The position numbers and the translations under genes were made by a program. 64,000 nucleotides of DNA from Breoghania sp963678585. Lineage in GTDB: Bacteria > Pseudomonadota > Alphaproteobacteria > Rhizobiales > Stappiaceae. Position 1 is the first letter of the stretch; the number at the start of each line of letters is the position of its first letter. The notes under the pieces were generated by a model that searched no databases, was not told the origin of the DNA, and saw nothing but the letters and a program-made list of their open reading frames with translations. Positions 49,372 to 58,392 of this stretch are shown in pieces. Location: positions 1,240,001-1,304,000 of the forward strand of contig CAXXGA010000002.1 of the NCBI GenBank assembly GCA_963678585.2, written 5' to 3'.

Positions 49372-50634
49372 ATGGACAAAAAGCTTCCCTCCGACGCATC
49401 CTGTCGCCGGGCGACTGTCTTTGCCCTCATCGTTGCCTTCCTCGACAGTATAGGCGCCGGTCTGATCATCCCTGTCGTGCCGCTTCTGATCGAGGAAGTC
49501 GGGCATATGGACCTGGGAGATGCGGCCCGGATCGGCGGCGTTCTCTTTGCGCTCTACAGCCTCACGCTCTTTGCCTGCGCCCCCCTGTTGGGACAGCTCT
49601 CGGACCGGTTCGGCCGACGCCCGTTGTTACTTCTGGCCGTTGGCGGGTTGGCGCTTGACTACGTGCTGCAGGCTTGGGCGCCGACGCTTGGGTGGCTATT
49701 CCTTGGACGGTTCATTGCCGGGCTCTGCGGCGCTTCCATCGTCATCGCAAATGCCTGCCTCGCAGACGTGAGCACGCGCGAAACCCGCGCTCGTGCCTTC
49801 GGCTTAATGAGCGCAGCTTTCGGGCTTGGGTTCGTGCTTGGCCCGGCCCTCGGCGGGGTGCTGGGCGAATTCGGTACGCGGGTGCCGTTCTGGACTGCTG
49901 CGGGACTGGCGGGGATCAACTTCCTGTTCGGACTTGTTTTCCTTCCCGAAACGCTGATGGCGGACGCTCGCCGGGCGTTTCGATGGCGCGATGCCAACCC
50001 GTTCGGGGTATTCCGGGTGTTCCTGCGTTATCCCGGCGTCTTGCCCTATGCCGGGATTCTCGCGCTCTATTTTCTGGGGTCTTCAGTCTATATCGGCGTC
50101 TGGGCCTTCTGGGGCTTTGCCAAATTCGACTGGACGGGCACCATTGTCGGCCTGACACTGGCCACCGCCGGCCTGTCCATGGCGCTCTTGCAGGGGGCTG
50201 GTACCGGTCCTGCCGTTGCTCGGTTAGGAGAACACCGTCTCGCCCTTATCGGCCTGGCGGTGGCAGCGTTGAGCTGTGTCGGCTTCGGTCTTCTGTCGTC
50301 GACGCTCTTCGTATTTATTCTGCTGATCGTCCATGCCGTCGAAGGCTTCGTGCATCCAACCCTGTCGGCCATAATGTCAAAAGGGCTTCCCGAAGATTCA
50401 CAGGGCACGTTACAGGGGGGAATAGCGGCGGTACAAAGCCTTTCCGCTCTGATCGGGACAGTCGTATTCACGCAGGTGTTCAGCTATTTCATGTCACCGC
50501 ACGCGCTGATACAAAGCCCCGATGTCGCATTCTTCCTGGCAGGTGGCATCCTAGCGTTTGCCTTCGCGATGTTGCTTCTTTTGATAACCCGTCACCACGC
50601 AAGCGACAAAGCAAACCCAATAGAGGGAATGTGA
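49372..50634 (+). CDS. MFS exporter of the TCR/Tet family
   Basis: This 420-residue inner-membrane transporter has 12 hydrophobic helices. It has motif A GQLSDRFGRRPLLLL after helix 2 and begins FALIVAFLDSIGAGLIIPVVPLLIEEVG, like TetA-class proteins. ADVSTRETRARAFGLMSAAFGLGFVLGPALGG in helices 4-5 corresponds to antiporter motif C. The start follows GAAAGGA. No tetR-type regulator is adjacent. Membership of the Tet clade does not show tetracycline resistance; many such chromosomal proteins export other drugs or metabolites. It sits in the gap between tRNA-Ser and gene-poor DNA, so recent acquisition is possible. Confidence 0.88.
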   Translation: MDKKLPSDASCRRATVFALIVAFLDSIGAGLIIPVVPLLIEEVGHMDLGDAARIGGVLFALYSLTLFACAPLLGQLSDRFGRRPLLLLAVGGLALDYVLQAWAPTLGWLFLGRFIAGLCGASIVIANACLADVSTRETRARAFGLMSAAFGLGFVLGPALGGVLGEFGTRVPFWTAAGLAGINFLFGLVFLPETLMADARRAFRWRDANPFGVFRVFLRYPGVLPYAGILALYFLGSSVYIGVWAFWGFAKFDWTGTIVGLTLATAGLSMALLQGAGTGPAVARLGEHRLALIGLAVAALSCVGFGLLSSTLFVFILLIVHAVEGFVHPTLSAIMSKGLPEDSQGTLQGGIAAVQSLSALIGTVVFTQVFSYFMSPHALIQSPDVAFFLAGGILAFAFAMLLLLITRHHASDKANPIEGM

Positions 50635-50796
50635 ATTCCTTAGAAACAAGCCGTGTGATGCCCGGTTCGACGTTGTGCAAAATGCGCAAAAACGTCAAGC
50701 ATATCGCAGGGCCTTCATCGCAACGCGTTCTGCTCCGGTTTGCATCGTGACCTCTGGGCTGTGCATGTCCTGATAGTTTGTGACGGCGCTTTCCTG

Positions 50797-51475
50797 CTAA
50801 GTTTTCAGCGGATCGTTTTCGGGCGCGCTCACGGTTTCACGAAGCCGTTCTGCAAATTCAGGCAGCAATGTCTCGAGCCTCCTTACTCCTCTTGCTTCGA
50901 AAGCGGCCCTCTGCAAGGCGAATGGCCCAAGCACCTGAACTCGCAGGAACCTCAGAAAGTTCAAAGCATCAAAGAATTCGCCTCGACCGATTTTACCCAC
51001 GCATTAATGAACCCAGGTCCAATGACGATCTTCGGCCCATCGCTCATCAAGCGGGGATACGCCCCACCCCCTTTTGCCAATGCTCGCGAAAGCCCGTCTT
51101 TTCGTTCCCACAGAATTGTCGGTTCATCTACCCGATCTGTAATGTCTTCCAACTTGGCAAACTTGAAATCGACGTGCAGTCCATCTGGGCCGTACAGTGC
51201 GATCACAAGTCGGGGTTTCCCGACGTGTTCGCCAGTAAAGGCGGAGCTCAAATCGCCAAGCTCGGCGCGCATTTCGAAGCGCTTCTCGAAAACTGCATCG
51301 TAGTGAGCGGGATCGACGGCGACGACGATGTCCAAATCGCCGTATTCGTCGAGAGCGTTCTCGCTATAGGATCCTGAGCACGCCAAGCCACCAATTCGAT
51401 GATCGGCTTTTAATCTGCAAGCGTTTGCTCGACAAAAAATCGCGGCTCCGTGGCAGAGCTGTGCTGGGGAATTCC
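50797..51475 (-). pseudogene. Frameshifted nucleotidyltransferase-domain gene
   Basis: Three reading frames on the minus strand join into one nucleotidyltransferase-like protein. The N-terminal part (TEPRFFVEQTLA, near 51460-51425) is in one frame. A second frame carries the catalytic region ADHRIGGLACSGSYSENALDEYGDLDIVVAV, in which GS and GDLD form the Pol-beta superfamily signature, and continues to about 51005. The C-terminal part GKIGRGEFFDALNFLRFLRVQVLGPFAL continues in a third frame from 51000 to 50797. At least two frameshifts (near 51424 and 51005) break the gene. The limits, especially the start, are approximate. Related intact genes are antibiotic-type or stand-alone nucleotidyltransferases of uncertain function. 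Confidence 0.72.
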
Positions 51476-52208
51476 ATCTTGTCGTTCTGCAAAACCTGGC
51501 TGGATTCCCGGATGCAAAAGCGTCGGCCGCTGCAATGCAAGGTTCGCGGCTTCGTCGTCTTCGGACCGGCACTTTGCGACCAACGATAACCTAAGCCGAA
51601 TTCGCTGGTATCCAGAGCCTCTTCATTCGGTTTTTTCTTCGTTTCCTGTGCAGGGATCGTGGTGGCGAATTCAATCCTAGGTACTTTGGCCGATTCCCTC
51701 GATGGAGCCGGCAGCGTCTCCGCGTTTGTAGACGCGTTGTGCATTATGGATGCGCGCCCCCGGAGCGATGGGCTTCGTCATTGGTCTGACCGGTATCGGA
51801 TACGTCCTGGCCACACGCGTGTTGCGCGGAGAAATGGCGCACATCCGACTTGGGGCAGAGTTGCCATAAGCTATGGAATATTGGGCCTTATCGCCGATGA
51901 AAGCTATCGGAAGAAGAGCCCGATACCGCTGTTAAAAAGGGCATATCGACATCCTCCCGTGGCGTTCGGATTGATCTTTTTCAATGATGGATGTCCACCC
52001 CCATGGTCGAATGCTGGACAGGCGCAAGCAGATCCACGGATTACCCGCAGCGGAAAATTCGAGTATCGAGGATCTACTTTATGAATGTTTTATTTGACCC
52101 GACTGCGCGGGGTTAACACGCGATCTGGGAGGGTTGCGTCATGAAATTTCAAAATATTCCCCACGACATGTTCCGGCCGGTACATCGAATGGTTATCAGG
52201 GGGAAACA
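51476..52208. other. Gene-poor stretch before the octaheme cytochrome
   Basis: About 730 bp contain no well-supported gene. A 39-codon frame at 51750-51869 encodes a hydrophobic peptide (APGAMGFVIGLTGIGYVLATRVLRGEMAHIRLG) that may be a remnant of a membrane protein or a small membrane peptide. A longer overlapping frame (51659-52084) has unremarkable composition and is not accepted. Together with the adjacent pseudogene this looks like decaying DNA. Confidence 0.4.
52169..52184. promoter_or_regulatory. Palindromic operator candidate before the octaheme cytochrome gene
   Basis: TGTTCCGGCCGGTACA is a 16-bp near-perfect palindrome (one T-T mismatch per arm pair) centred on CCGGCCGG, 24 nt before the start codon. 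It could be an operator or a hairpin masking the ribosome binding site region AGGGGG. Confidence 0.4.
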
Positions 52209-53888
52209 ATGACGGCGATCTTCGCGAACATCTTCGGACGGAATGGTGCGCGCGCCGTAATAGGGGCGCTTGCGCTTCTTTTGGCGTTCAATGTACCGCT
52301 GACCTCTTCGCAGGCTGACGCACAAGAGACGAAGGCCGACAAACCGGCTAGTGCCAGCACGGCCGATCATTCCCAATTCGAGATCCTCAATCAGCCGTTC
52401 GCCAATGGCAAGGAGGTCACGAAGGCCTGCCTGACGTGCCACAATGAGGCGGCCGAGCAGGTCAAGGGCTCGTTACACTGGACGTGGAACTACAAGCATC
52501 CCAAGACCGGGCAGACCCTTGGCAAGCGAAATGTGATCAATGCGTTCTGTGGCAATGTCGCAAGCAATGAAACGCGCTGCACGAGCTGCCATATCGGTTA
52601 CGGCTGGGACGACATGCGCGAACCGCCGCCTGCCGAAGAAACCGCGGTAGACTGCCTTGTCTGCCACGCTGACAAGAGTCTCTACGACAAGCTCGACAAT
52701 CAGGCAGGGCGCGAGGCTTCAACGCCCTTCAAGGAAGGCTCCAAAACAATCACCGGCAAGCTTGCCACTCCCATCGATCTGTCTGTGGCGGCAAAGAGCG
52801 TTGGAGATCCGGCGCGTGAGAACTGTGGCCAATGCCATTTCTACGGCGGTGGCGGGGACAACGTGAAACACGGCGATCTTTCGTCGGCGCTCATGGCACC
52901 CGACCGGTCCGTCGATGTTCACATGGCCAAGGACGGCGCGAATTTCGCGTGCTCGACCTGTCACGTCACCCATTCGCACAAGACGGCGGGAAGCCGTTAT
53001 GACGTTGCGGCCAAGGACACCAAGGGACGCGGCGGACCGGGCGCGATGCGCGACGCGGCGACCTGTGAATCCTGTCACGGCACCAAGCCGCATCCGGGCA
53101 ATTCGCTCATTTCCGTCAAGCTCAACCACCATACCGACCGGATCGCCTGCCAGACCTGCCACATCCCGTCGTTTGCGCGCGGTGGCGTGGCCACCAAGAC
53201 CGCTTGGGACTGGTCGACCGGTGGCAAACTGAAGGACGGCAAGCCCTATCACGAAGAAAACTTCGTGCAGAGCGACGGCAAGCATCTCCACACCTATCTC
53301 TCCACGAAGGGGGATTTCGAATGGGGAGAGAACGTCGTTCCCTATTACGCATGGTTCAACGGCGAGGTGAATTACACGCTGGCCGGGGACACAATCGATC
53401 CGACCAAGGTCGTCGAGATCAATTCCATCTCCGGTTCGGCCGACGACCCGAATTCCCGGATCTGGCCCTTCAAGCGGATGGTGGGCAAGCAGGCATACGA
53501 TACGAAGCTCAACCATCTCGTCTACAACAACGTCTATGGACCGGACACCACCACCGCCTTCTGGACGAACTTCGACTGGGCAAAGTCGATCAAGGCGGGC
53601 ATGGATTACATGGGCGTGCCTTATTCGGGTGAATTCGACTTCGTCGATACCTTCATGTACTGGCCCATCACCCACATGGTCGCACCGGCGGAAGACGCCA
53701 TGAAATGCGGCCAGTGCCATTCGAAAGACGGACGGCTTGCAGGCGTGCCTGGACTCTACATTCCCGGAACAGCTCCGTTCTCCGACGCAACGAAGATCGG
53801 ACTGGGGATCCTGTTGCTCGTCATACTCGGCCTTGCGGGGCACATGACCGTGCGGATGGTGCGGTGCGGGAGGAAGGCCAATGGCTGA
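52209..53888 (+). CDS. Octaheme c-type cytochrome of the tetrathionate reductase (Otr) family
   Basis: This 559-residue periplasmic multiheme cytochrome has a signal peptide at about residues 13-40 (ARAVIGALALLLAFNVPLTSSQADA). Eight CxxCH sites are visible: residues 74-78, 124-128, 149-153, 206-210, 248-252, 286-290, 314-318 and 500-504. The segment SNETRCTSCHIGYGW is characteristic of the Otr family. A C-terminal helix (about 530-551, ILLLVILGLAGHM) probably anchors it to the membrane. The start at 52209 follows AGGGGGAAACA. Otr reduces tetrathionate, nitrite and hydroxylamine in vitro; the physiological substrate in this organism is unknown. The cytochrome b partner overlaps by eight bases. 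Confidence 0.92.
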   Translation: MTAIFANIFGRNGARAVIGALALLLAFNVPLTSSQADAQETKADKPASASTADHSQFEILNQPFANGKEVTKACLTCHNEAAEQVKGSLHWTWNYKHPKTGQTLGKRNVINAFCGNVASNETRCTSCHIGYGWDDMREPPPAEETAVDCLVCHADKSLYDKLDNQAGREASTPFKEGSKTITGKLATPIDLSVAAKSVGDPARENCGQCHFYGGGGDNVKHGDLSSALMAPDRSVDVHMAKDGANFACSTCHVTHSHKTAGSRYDVAAKDTKGRGGPGAMRDAATCESCHGTKPHPGNSLISVKLNHHTDRIACQTCHIPSFARGGVATKTAWDWSTGGKLKDGKPYHEENFVQSDGKHLHTYLSTKGDFEWGENVVPYYAWFNGEVNYTLAGDTIDPTKVVEINSISGSADDPNSRIWPFKRMVGKQAYDTKLNHLVYNNVYGPDTTTAFWTNFDWAKSIKAGMDYMGVPYSGEFDFVDTFMYWPITHMVAPAEDAMKCGQCHSKDGRLAGVPGLYIPGTAPFSDATKIGLGILLLVILGLAGHMTVRMVRCGRKANG

Positions 53889-54534
53889 GCGTAAGGTAAA
53901 GATCTTCACCCGGTTCGAACGCTTCTGGCACTGGACGCAGGCGCTGCTCATCGTGACGCTGATGTTCTCAGGCCTTGGCGTCCACGGCCTCCATCACATG
54001 CTGTACTTCGGCCAGGCGGTCACCATCCACACGATCGCCGCGCTGTGCCTGATCGCCCTTTGGGTGTTCGCGATCTTCTGGCACCTGACCACAGGGACAT
54101 GGCGTCACTACGTGCCGGATATCGGCGGACTTTGGCCGATCATCCGCTACTACGCCTATGGCGTCTTCAAGTGTGAAGACCATCCCTATCACAAGGGTTT
54201 CTGGCGCAAGCATAATCCCTTGCAGGTGCTGGCCTATCTCGGGCTGAAGCTGGTTCTTTTCCCGACCATGTGGATCACCGGCATCACCTATCTGACTTAC
54301 GAGTTCTGGCAGTCGACGCCGAATGCGTCGGCCAAGCTCGAACTGGTGGCAAGCCTCCACCTGATCGCGGGCTACATGATCGTGAGTTTCGTGCTCATCC
54401 ATGTCTATCTGCTGACAGTCGGCCACTTCTTCGAGCATGTCCGCCCGATGATCACAGGTGTAGACACGATCGACCTGACGCCGGAGGAAGAAGCCTATCT
54501 TGAAACCTCCGAGCCGCATCGGCTGAAAGGGTGA
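53881..54534 (+). CDS. Cytochrome b561-type membrane subunit, partner of the octaheme cytochrome
   Basis: This 217-residue protein has four or five transmembrane helices and His residues placed as in Ni-hydrogenase and thiosulfate-reductase type cytochrome b: FERFWHWTQALLIVTLMFSG, AVTIHTIAALCLIALWVFAIFWHLTTG, and LHLIAGYMIVSFVLIHVYLLTVG. It would oxidise or reduce the quinone pool and exchange electrons with the octaheme protein across the periplasmic face. Overlap of eight bases with the upstream gene indicates co-translation. No molybdoenzyme or iron-sulfur subunit is present, so the two genes probably form a complete electron-transfer module. Confidence 0.88.
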   Translation: MAERKVKIFTRFERFWHWTQALLIVTLMFSGLGVHGLHHMLYFGQAVTIHTIAALCLIALWVFAIFWHLTTGTWRHYVPDIGGLWPIIRYYAYGVFKCEDHPYHKGFWRKHNPLQVLAYLGLKLVLFPTMWITGITYLTYEFWQSTPNASAKLELVASLHLIAGYMIVSFVLIHVYLLTVGHFFEHVRPMITGVDTIDLTPEEEAYLETSEPHRLKG

Positions 54535-54546
54535 GCCCGTTGCGGC

Positions 54547-55428
54547 TCACCCCGCCGTTTCGCTCACAGCCAGAATCCGGTTCAGCAGGTCCTGCGTGAC
54601 CGAGCGTAACGGCTCGTGGCGGCGGTGGAACGCGATGATCGAGATGTCCGGGATATCGCCGACAGGCCGCCACGCGATGCCCGCGCGCTCATAGCTGCGC
54701 GCGGTCATCTCGTCCACCATCCCGATCCCGCCGCAACTGAGAACCAGTGCGCACACATTCGCGCAATAGGGCACCGTGCAGGACGGAGCGTAAGCGTAGC
54801 CTGCGGCACGAAAGGCATCGCGAATGGAAGCCCCCATGGGGGACCAATCCGCGTCATAACAAACCAGCGGATGCGGCGCGATATCGGCACATGAAAGCTG
54901 CTCGCGCGCGGCTAACTCATGTTCGTTGCGCATCACCGCGACAAGAGCGCTGCGCCCGACGGCGTGGGCATGAAACTCCACCTTTGGCGGCACTGCCATC
55001 TGAAGGCCGATATCCGCAACGCGGGAGCGCAGATCCTCGACCGGATCGTGAATGCGGATCTCAAGCGATTTCTTCCAGTCTCCGTAACCGGCCTCCACCA
55101 GTATCGGCCCCAGAAACCATTCCACCAGAATGGGCGTCGCCGCAATGACGGCGGGCTCCGTAGAACGGTTGCGCATGGAGGGCAGACGGGATCGGATTTT
55201 GGCTTGAGCGGCGAAGATCGGCGCGGCCTGCTCATAGATTTCCAGAGCCTCCGCCGTCGGCTCGAGCCGGTTTCCGGTGCGCTGGAAAAGGCAAATGCCC
55301 AACCGGCTTTCAAGCCGCTTCAGCTGCGCGCTCACGCCGGGCTGTGAAATCCCCAGCACGCGAGCCGTCTCGGTCGTCGTCCCGACGCGCATCAAGGTGC
55401 CAAACAGTTCCATTTCGCGAAGATTCAT
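54547..55428 (-). CDS. LysR-type transcriptional regulator
   Basis: This 293-residue regulator has an N-terminal winged helix (TTETARVLGISQPGVSAQLKRLESRLGICLFQRTGNRLEPT, residues about 15-57) and a periplasmic-binding-protein-like effector domain. It is divergent from the beta-lactamase-fold gene, and its start codon directly abuts a palindrome TATCAG-CCTG-CTGATA, consistent with autoregulation and control of the divergent genes. The effector is unknown; the neighbouring peptide-type binding protein and phosphonate monoester hydrolase-like enzyme suggest a small organic or phosphonate-like ligand. The gene is convergent with the cytochrome b gene, with only 12 bp between their stops. Confidence 0.93.
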   Translation of the reverse strand: MNLREMELFGTLMRVGTTTETARVLGISQPGVSAQLKRLESRLGICLFQRTGNRLEPTAEALEIYEQAAPIFAAQAKIRSRLPSMRNRSTEPAVIAATPILVEWFLGPILVEAGYGDWKKSLEIRIHDPVEDLRSRVADIGLQMAVPPKVEFHAHAVGRSALVAVMRNEHELAAREQLSCADIAPHPLVCYDADWSPMGASIRDAFRAAGYAYAPSCTVPYCANVCALVLSCGGIGMVDEMTARSYERAGIAWRPVGDIPDISIIAFHRRHEPLRSVTQDLLNRILAVSETAG

Positions 55429-55504
55429 TATCAGCCTGCTGATAGTGGACGGCTTGCTATTGATTTTATTTATGGGTGTAGGCCGCCTTTAATATCAAGC
55501 TTGA
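55429..55504. promoter_or_regulatory. LysR operator candidates in the divergent promoter
   Basis: Two perfect palindromes lie between the LysR gene and the beta-lactamase-fold gene: TATCAG-CCTG-CTGATA (55429-55444, fits the T-N11-A rule of LysR boxes) and TCAAGCTTGA (55495-55504). The DNA between is AT-rich (TATTGATTTTATTTATG). The first site touches the LysR start codon. Confidence 0.55.
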
Positions 55505-55554
55505 ATTGCGCGGGAGGGAGGAACCGCGAGGAACGAAGGAAGCGGTCGATCATT

Positions 55555-56478
55555 ATGTTTTACTCCCCTGACAGCGGCTGGACCGAGCGTTGCGAGAATG
55601 CGAAATCCGCGATTGTTCGGCGGTTCGGTGATGACGGGATCACCGAAGACGGCTTCGGTTTCGTTGCCTTGCGCGAAACGGGCAGGGGCCGCGCGCCCGT
55701 CGGCTACGCCCATAACGGCGACTTGCATTGCTATCCCTGCAGTCTGGTCAAAGCGTTTCATCTGGTACATGTGCTGAAAGTTCTGGAAGATGAGACCGCC
55801 AACGCGCCCGTAGATCTCGACGATGCGATCCGGGACATGATCATGTGGTCTTCGAACACGGCCACGAATTACGTGATCGATTTCGTGACCGGCACCACCG
55901 GCGACACTTATTTGGCCCCTGACGACTACGCGCGCTGGCAGACCAAACGCGAAGGCGTGAACCGCTTCTTCGCCGATCTAGAATGGCCGGAATGGCGCGG
56001 CTGCAATCTCAATCAGAAGCTGAACGGGGACATACGTTACGGACGCGAGGCGCAATTGGCCGGGCCGGACGGCAGCTATCTCAATTCTCTGACGCCGCAC
56101 GTCTGCGCAAGGCTCTTCCATGAACTCTTCTGTGGCGCGCTTCCCTTGAGCGATTCAAGCCGCGTCAGGGCGCAGGCGACCCTCAAACGCGATCGCAACG
56201 GCCCCGATGCAAGCCTGCCTGCCTATCAATTGGCGGAGTATCTGGGGGCCGGATTGCCGCGCGAAGCCGAGGTCTGGAGCAAGGCCGGTTTCACGCCCTG
56301 GACGGGCGATCCGCGCACGTCCTTCTACCGTCACGATTTGATGCGCGTCGTAATGCCCGATGCCAATCCGGTTGTATTGGCGATTATGACGAGAGGAGAG
56401 CAGATCAGCGACAACGGACCAAGGGTTTTTCCGCTGATCGGCGCTCTTCTCGCAGACTTGATTCTTGATGCCCGCTGA
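55555..56478 (+). CDS. Serine hydrolase with class A beta-lactamase-like fold
   Basis: This 307-residue protein has no clear signal peptide. The three motifs of penicillin-binding/beta-lactamase-fold enzymes are present: S-x-x-K as SLVK (S63, K66), SSN (99-101) and KAG (243-245) in place of KTG. The region DLDDAIRDMIMWSSNTATNYVID is typical of the family. The start is uncertain: ATG at 55555 has only a distant GAAGGA, and the frame extends to a TTG at 55501. Absence of a signal peptide argues against a periplasmic beta-lactamase; a cytoplasmic amidase or esterase for a compound imported by the neighbouring transporter is more likely. Confidence 0.75.
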   Translation: MFYSPDSGWTERCENAKSAIVRRFGDDGITEDGFGFVALRETGRGRAPVGYAHNGDLHCYPCSLVKAFHLVHVLKVLEDETANAPVDLDDAIRDMIMWSSNTATNYVIDFVTGTTGDTYLAPDDYARWQTKREGVNRFFADLEWPEWRGCNLNQKLNGDIRYGREAQLAGPDGSYLNSLTPHVCARLFHELFCGALPLSDSSRVRAQATLKRDRNGPDASLPAYQLAEYLGAGLPREAEVWSKAGFTPWTGDPRTSFYRHDLMRVVMPDANPVVLAIMTRGEQISDNGPRVFPLIGALLADLILDAR

Positions 56479-56512
56479 TGAGGTGAAATGAGCGGGTTTC
56501 GTGTTCGTCCCA

Positions 56513-56534
56513 TTGCTCAGATCCGATTGAGCAA
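56513..56534. repeat. Small inverted repeat ahead of the binding-protein gene
   Basis: TTGCTCA (56513-56519) pairs with TGAGCAA (56528-56534) around an eight-base loop, in the 136-bp spacer before the binding-protein gene. With GC content this low and no T-run on the plus strand, an operator is as likely as a terminator. Confidence 0.35.
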
Positions 56535-56614
56535 AAATCAGACCGGCGTCCGCCTCTCCGGGCATTGGTCTTCAGTGCTGAAATTACCTTCCTGAACAAG
56601 AAACGGAGAAATTC

Positions 56615-58204
56615 ATGTTTCTAAAGAAAAGACTGGGACTACTCGCGCTGGCTACAACGCTGGCAGTCGCGCCGGCGAGCGCAAAGACGCTTGTCTATTG
56701 TTCCGACGCGTCGCCGGAAGGCTTCGACGCCGCGCTCTATACGTCCATCACGACGTTTGACGCGTCCTCGCGTCCGGTCTTCAACCGGCTCGTGGAATTC
56801 AAGATCGGCACCACCGTCGTCGAACCGGGATTGGCGGAAAGCTGGGACATCTCAGAAGACCGGACGGAGTTCACGTTTCACCTGCGCAAGGGTGTGAAGT
56901 TCCACTCCAACGATCTCTTCACGCCGACCCGCGACTTCAACGCCGACGACGTGCTCTTCAGCTTCAATCGTCAGCGTCTGGCGGACAATCCGTACCATAA
57001 GTATGCGGGTGGCAACTGGAACTACTTCGGCGCCATGGGCCTTGATGAGCTGATCAAGGATATCGTCAAGATCGACGACTATACGGTCAAGCTGGTGCTG
57101 AACCGTCCCGAAGCGCCGATGCTGTCCAATCTCGCGATGGATTTCGCGACCATCCAGTCCAAGGAATATGCCGACCAGCTGATGGCCGCCGGAACGCCGG
57201 AGCTCATGAACCAGAAGCCCATCGGCACCGGCCCGTTCCGCTTTGTCGATTACAAGCAGGATGCCGTCATTCGCTACGTCGGCAACAAGGACTATTGGGC
57301 AGGTGCTCCGGCTCTCGACAGCCTCATCTTCGCGATCACCCCGGACGCCTCCGTGCGCTACCAGCGTCTGAAGTCCGGCGAATGCGATATCATGCCTTAT
57401 CCGAACCCCGCCGACCTTGCGTTGATGAAAGAGGATCCGGCGATCAAGGTGATGGAGCAGGAAGGTCTGAACCTCGGCTTCTTGGCCTTCAACACCACGC
57501 AGCCGCCCTTCGACAACGCTAATGTTCGCAAGGCTCTGACGATGGCGATCGACAAGGAAGCCATTCTTGAGGCCGTCTATCAGGGCAACGGTCAGATGGC
57601 GACCACGCCGCTGCCGCCCACCATCTGGTCGTACAACGCCAATGTGAAGCCCGCGCCCTTCGATCCGGCAGCCGCAAAGGCGATGCTGGAAAAGGAAGGC
57701 CTTTCCGGGCTTGAGATGAAGCTCTGGGCCATGCCGGTCTCGCGCGCCTACAACCCCAATGCCCGTCGCATGGCGGAAATGATGCAGGCGGATCTCGCCA
57801 ATGTCGGTGTTACGGCCGAAATCGTTTCCTACGAGTGGGGCGAGTATCTGAGCCGCGCGCGTGATCCAAAGCGTGACGGCGCGGCGCTTCTCGGCTGGAT
57901 CGGCGACAATGGCGACCCTGACAACTTCCTCGCCGTGCTTCTGGGCTGCGATTCCGTCGGTGGCTCCAACACCGCACATTGGTGCTACCAGCCCTATGAG
58001 GATCTGATCCAGAAGGCGAAGGTCACATCGGATGTCGCTGAACGCACGCGCCTTTACGAAGAGGCTCAGGTCATCGTCGCGGATCAGGCCCCGATGCTTC
58101 CGATTGCTCACTCGGTGGATTTCATGCCGATGGCTGTCAAGGTGAAGGGTTACAAGATCCATCCGATGGGCACGCACAATTTCTACGGCGTGGACGTCGA
58201 GTAA
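56615..58204 (+). CDS. Peptide-type ABC transporter substrate-binding protein (DppA/OppA family)
   Basis: This 529-residue periplasmic binding protein of SBP family 5 has a signal peptide at residues about 1-23 (RLGLLALATTLAVAPASA). The mature protein opens KTLVYCSDASPEGFDAALYTS, and has GLAESWDISEDRTEFTFHLRKGVKFHSNDLFTPTRDFNADDVLFSFNR, the family signature. It ends with DQAPMLPIAHSVDFMPMAVKVKGYKIHPMG. Two cysteines near residue 450 (LGCDSVGGSNTAHWCYQP) match dipeptide-binding proteins. No permease or ATPase gene is adjacent, so it must use components encoded elsewhere. A clear terminator follows. Confidence 0.92.
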   Translation: MFLKKRLGLLALATTLAVAPASAKTLVYCSDASPEGFDAALYTSITTFDASSRPVFNRLVEFKIGTTVVEPGLAESWDISEDRTEFTFHLRKGVKFHSNDLFTPTRDFNADDVLFSFNRQRLADNPYHKYAGGNWNYFGAMGLDELIKDIVKIDDYTVKLVLNRPEAPMLSNLAMDFATIQSKEYADQLMAAGTPELMNQKPIGTGPFRFVDYKQDAVIRYVGNKDYWAGAPALDSLIFAITPDASVRYQRLKSGECDIMPYPNPADLALMKEDPAIKVMEQEGLNLGFLAFNTTQPPFDNANVRKALTMAIDKEAILEAVYQGNGQMATTPLPPTIWSYNANVKPAPFDPAAAKAMLEKEGLSGLEMKLWAMPVSRAYNPNARRMAEMMQADLANVGVTAEIVSYEWGEYLSRARDPKRDGAALLGWIGDNGDPDNFLAVLLGCDSVGGSNTAHWCYQPYEDLIQKAKVTSDVAERTRLYEEAQVIVADQAPMLPIAHSVDFMPMAVKVKGYKIHPMGTHNFYGVDVE

Positions 58205-58243
58205 CAAGCTCGCAACCCACTCTTGGCTGCTCACCGCGTAAAG

Positions 58244-58273
58244 AACGGCGGGGCCCTCACGGGCTCCGCCGTT
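58244..58273 (+). terminator. Terminator after the binding-protein gene
   Basis: AACGGCGGGGCCC (58244-58256) pairs with GGGCTCCGCCGTT (58261-58273) with one G-U pair and a TCAC loop, followed by the T-rich TGTCGTT. It suggests that the downstream hydrolase has its own promoter or depends on read-through. Confidence 0.72.
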
Positions 58274-58392
58274 TGTCGTTGAGTCCAAGCCATCAGTCGC
58301 TCGGTGCCGTTGCGGTATTCCCATTCCTCGTGCAAGAAGCGGAAAGAGGCAGTCCCGGTAGATGGCGGGGCGGCGGACGAGGGGGAAATGAG

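Noticed and set aside
49076..49453. Plus-strand 125-codon frame overlapping the start of the MFS gene
   Set aside because: It overlaps the well-supported transporter, has no ribosome binding site and low-complexity composition.
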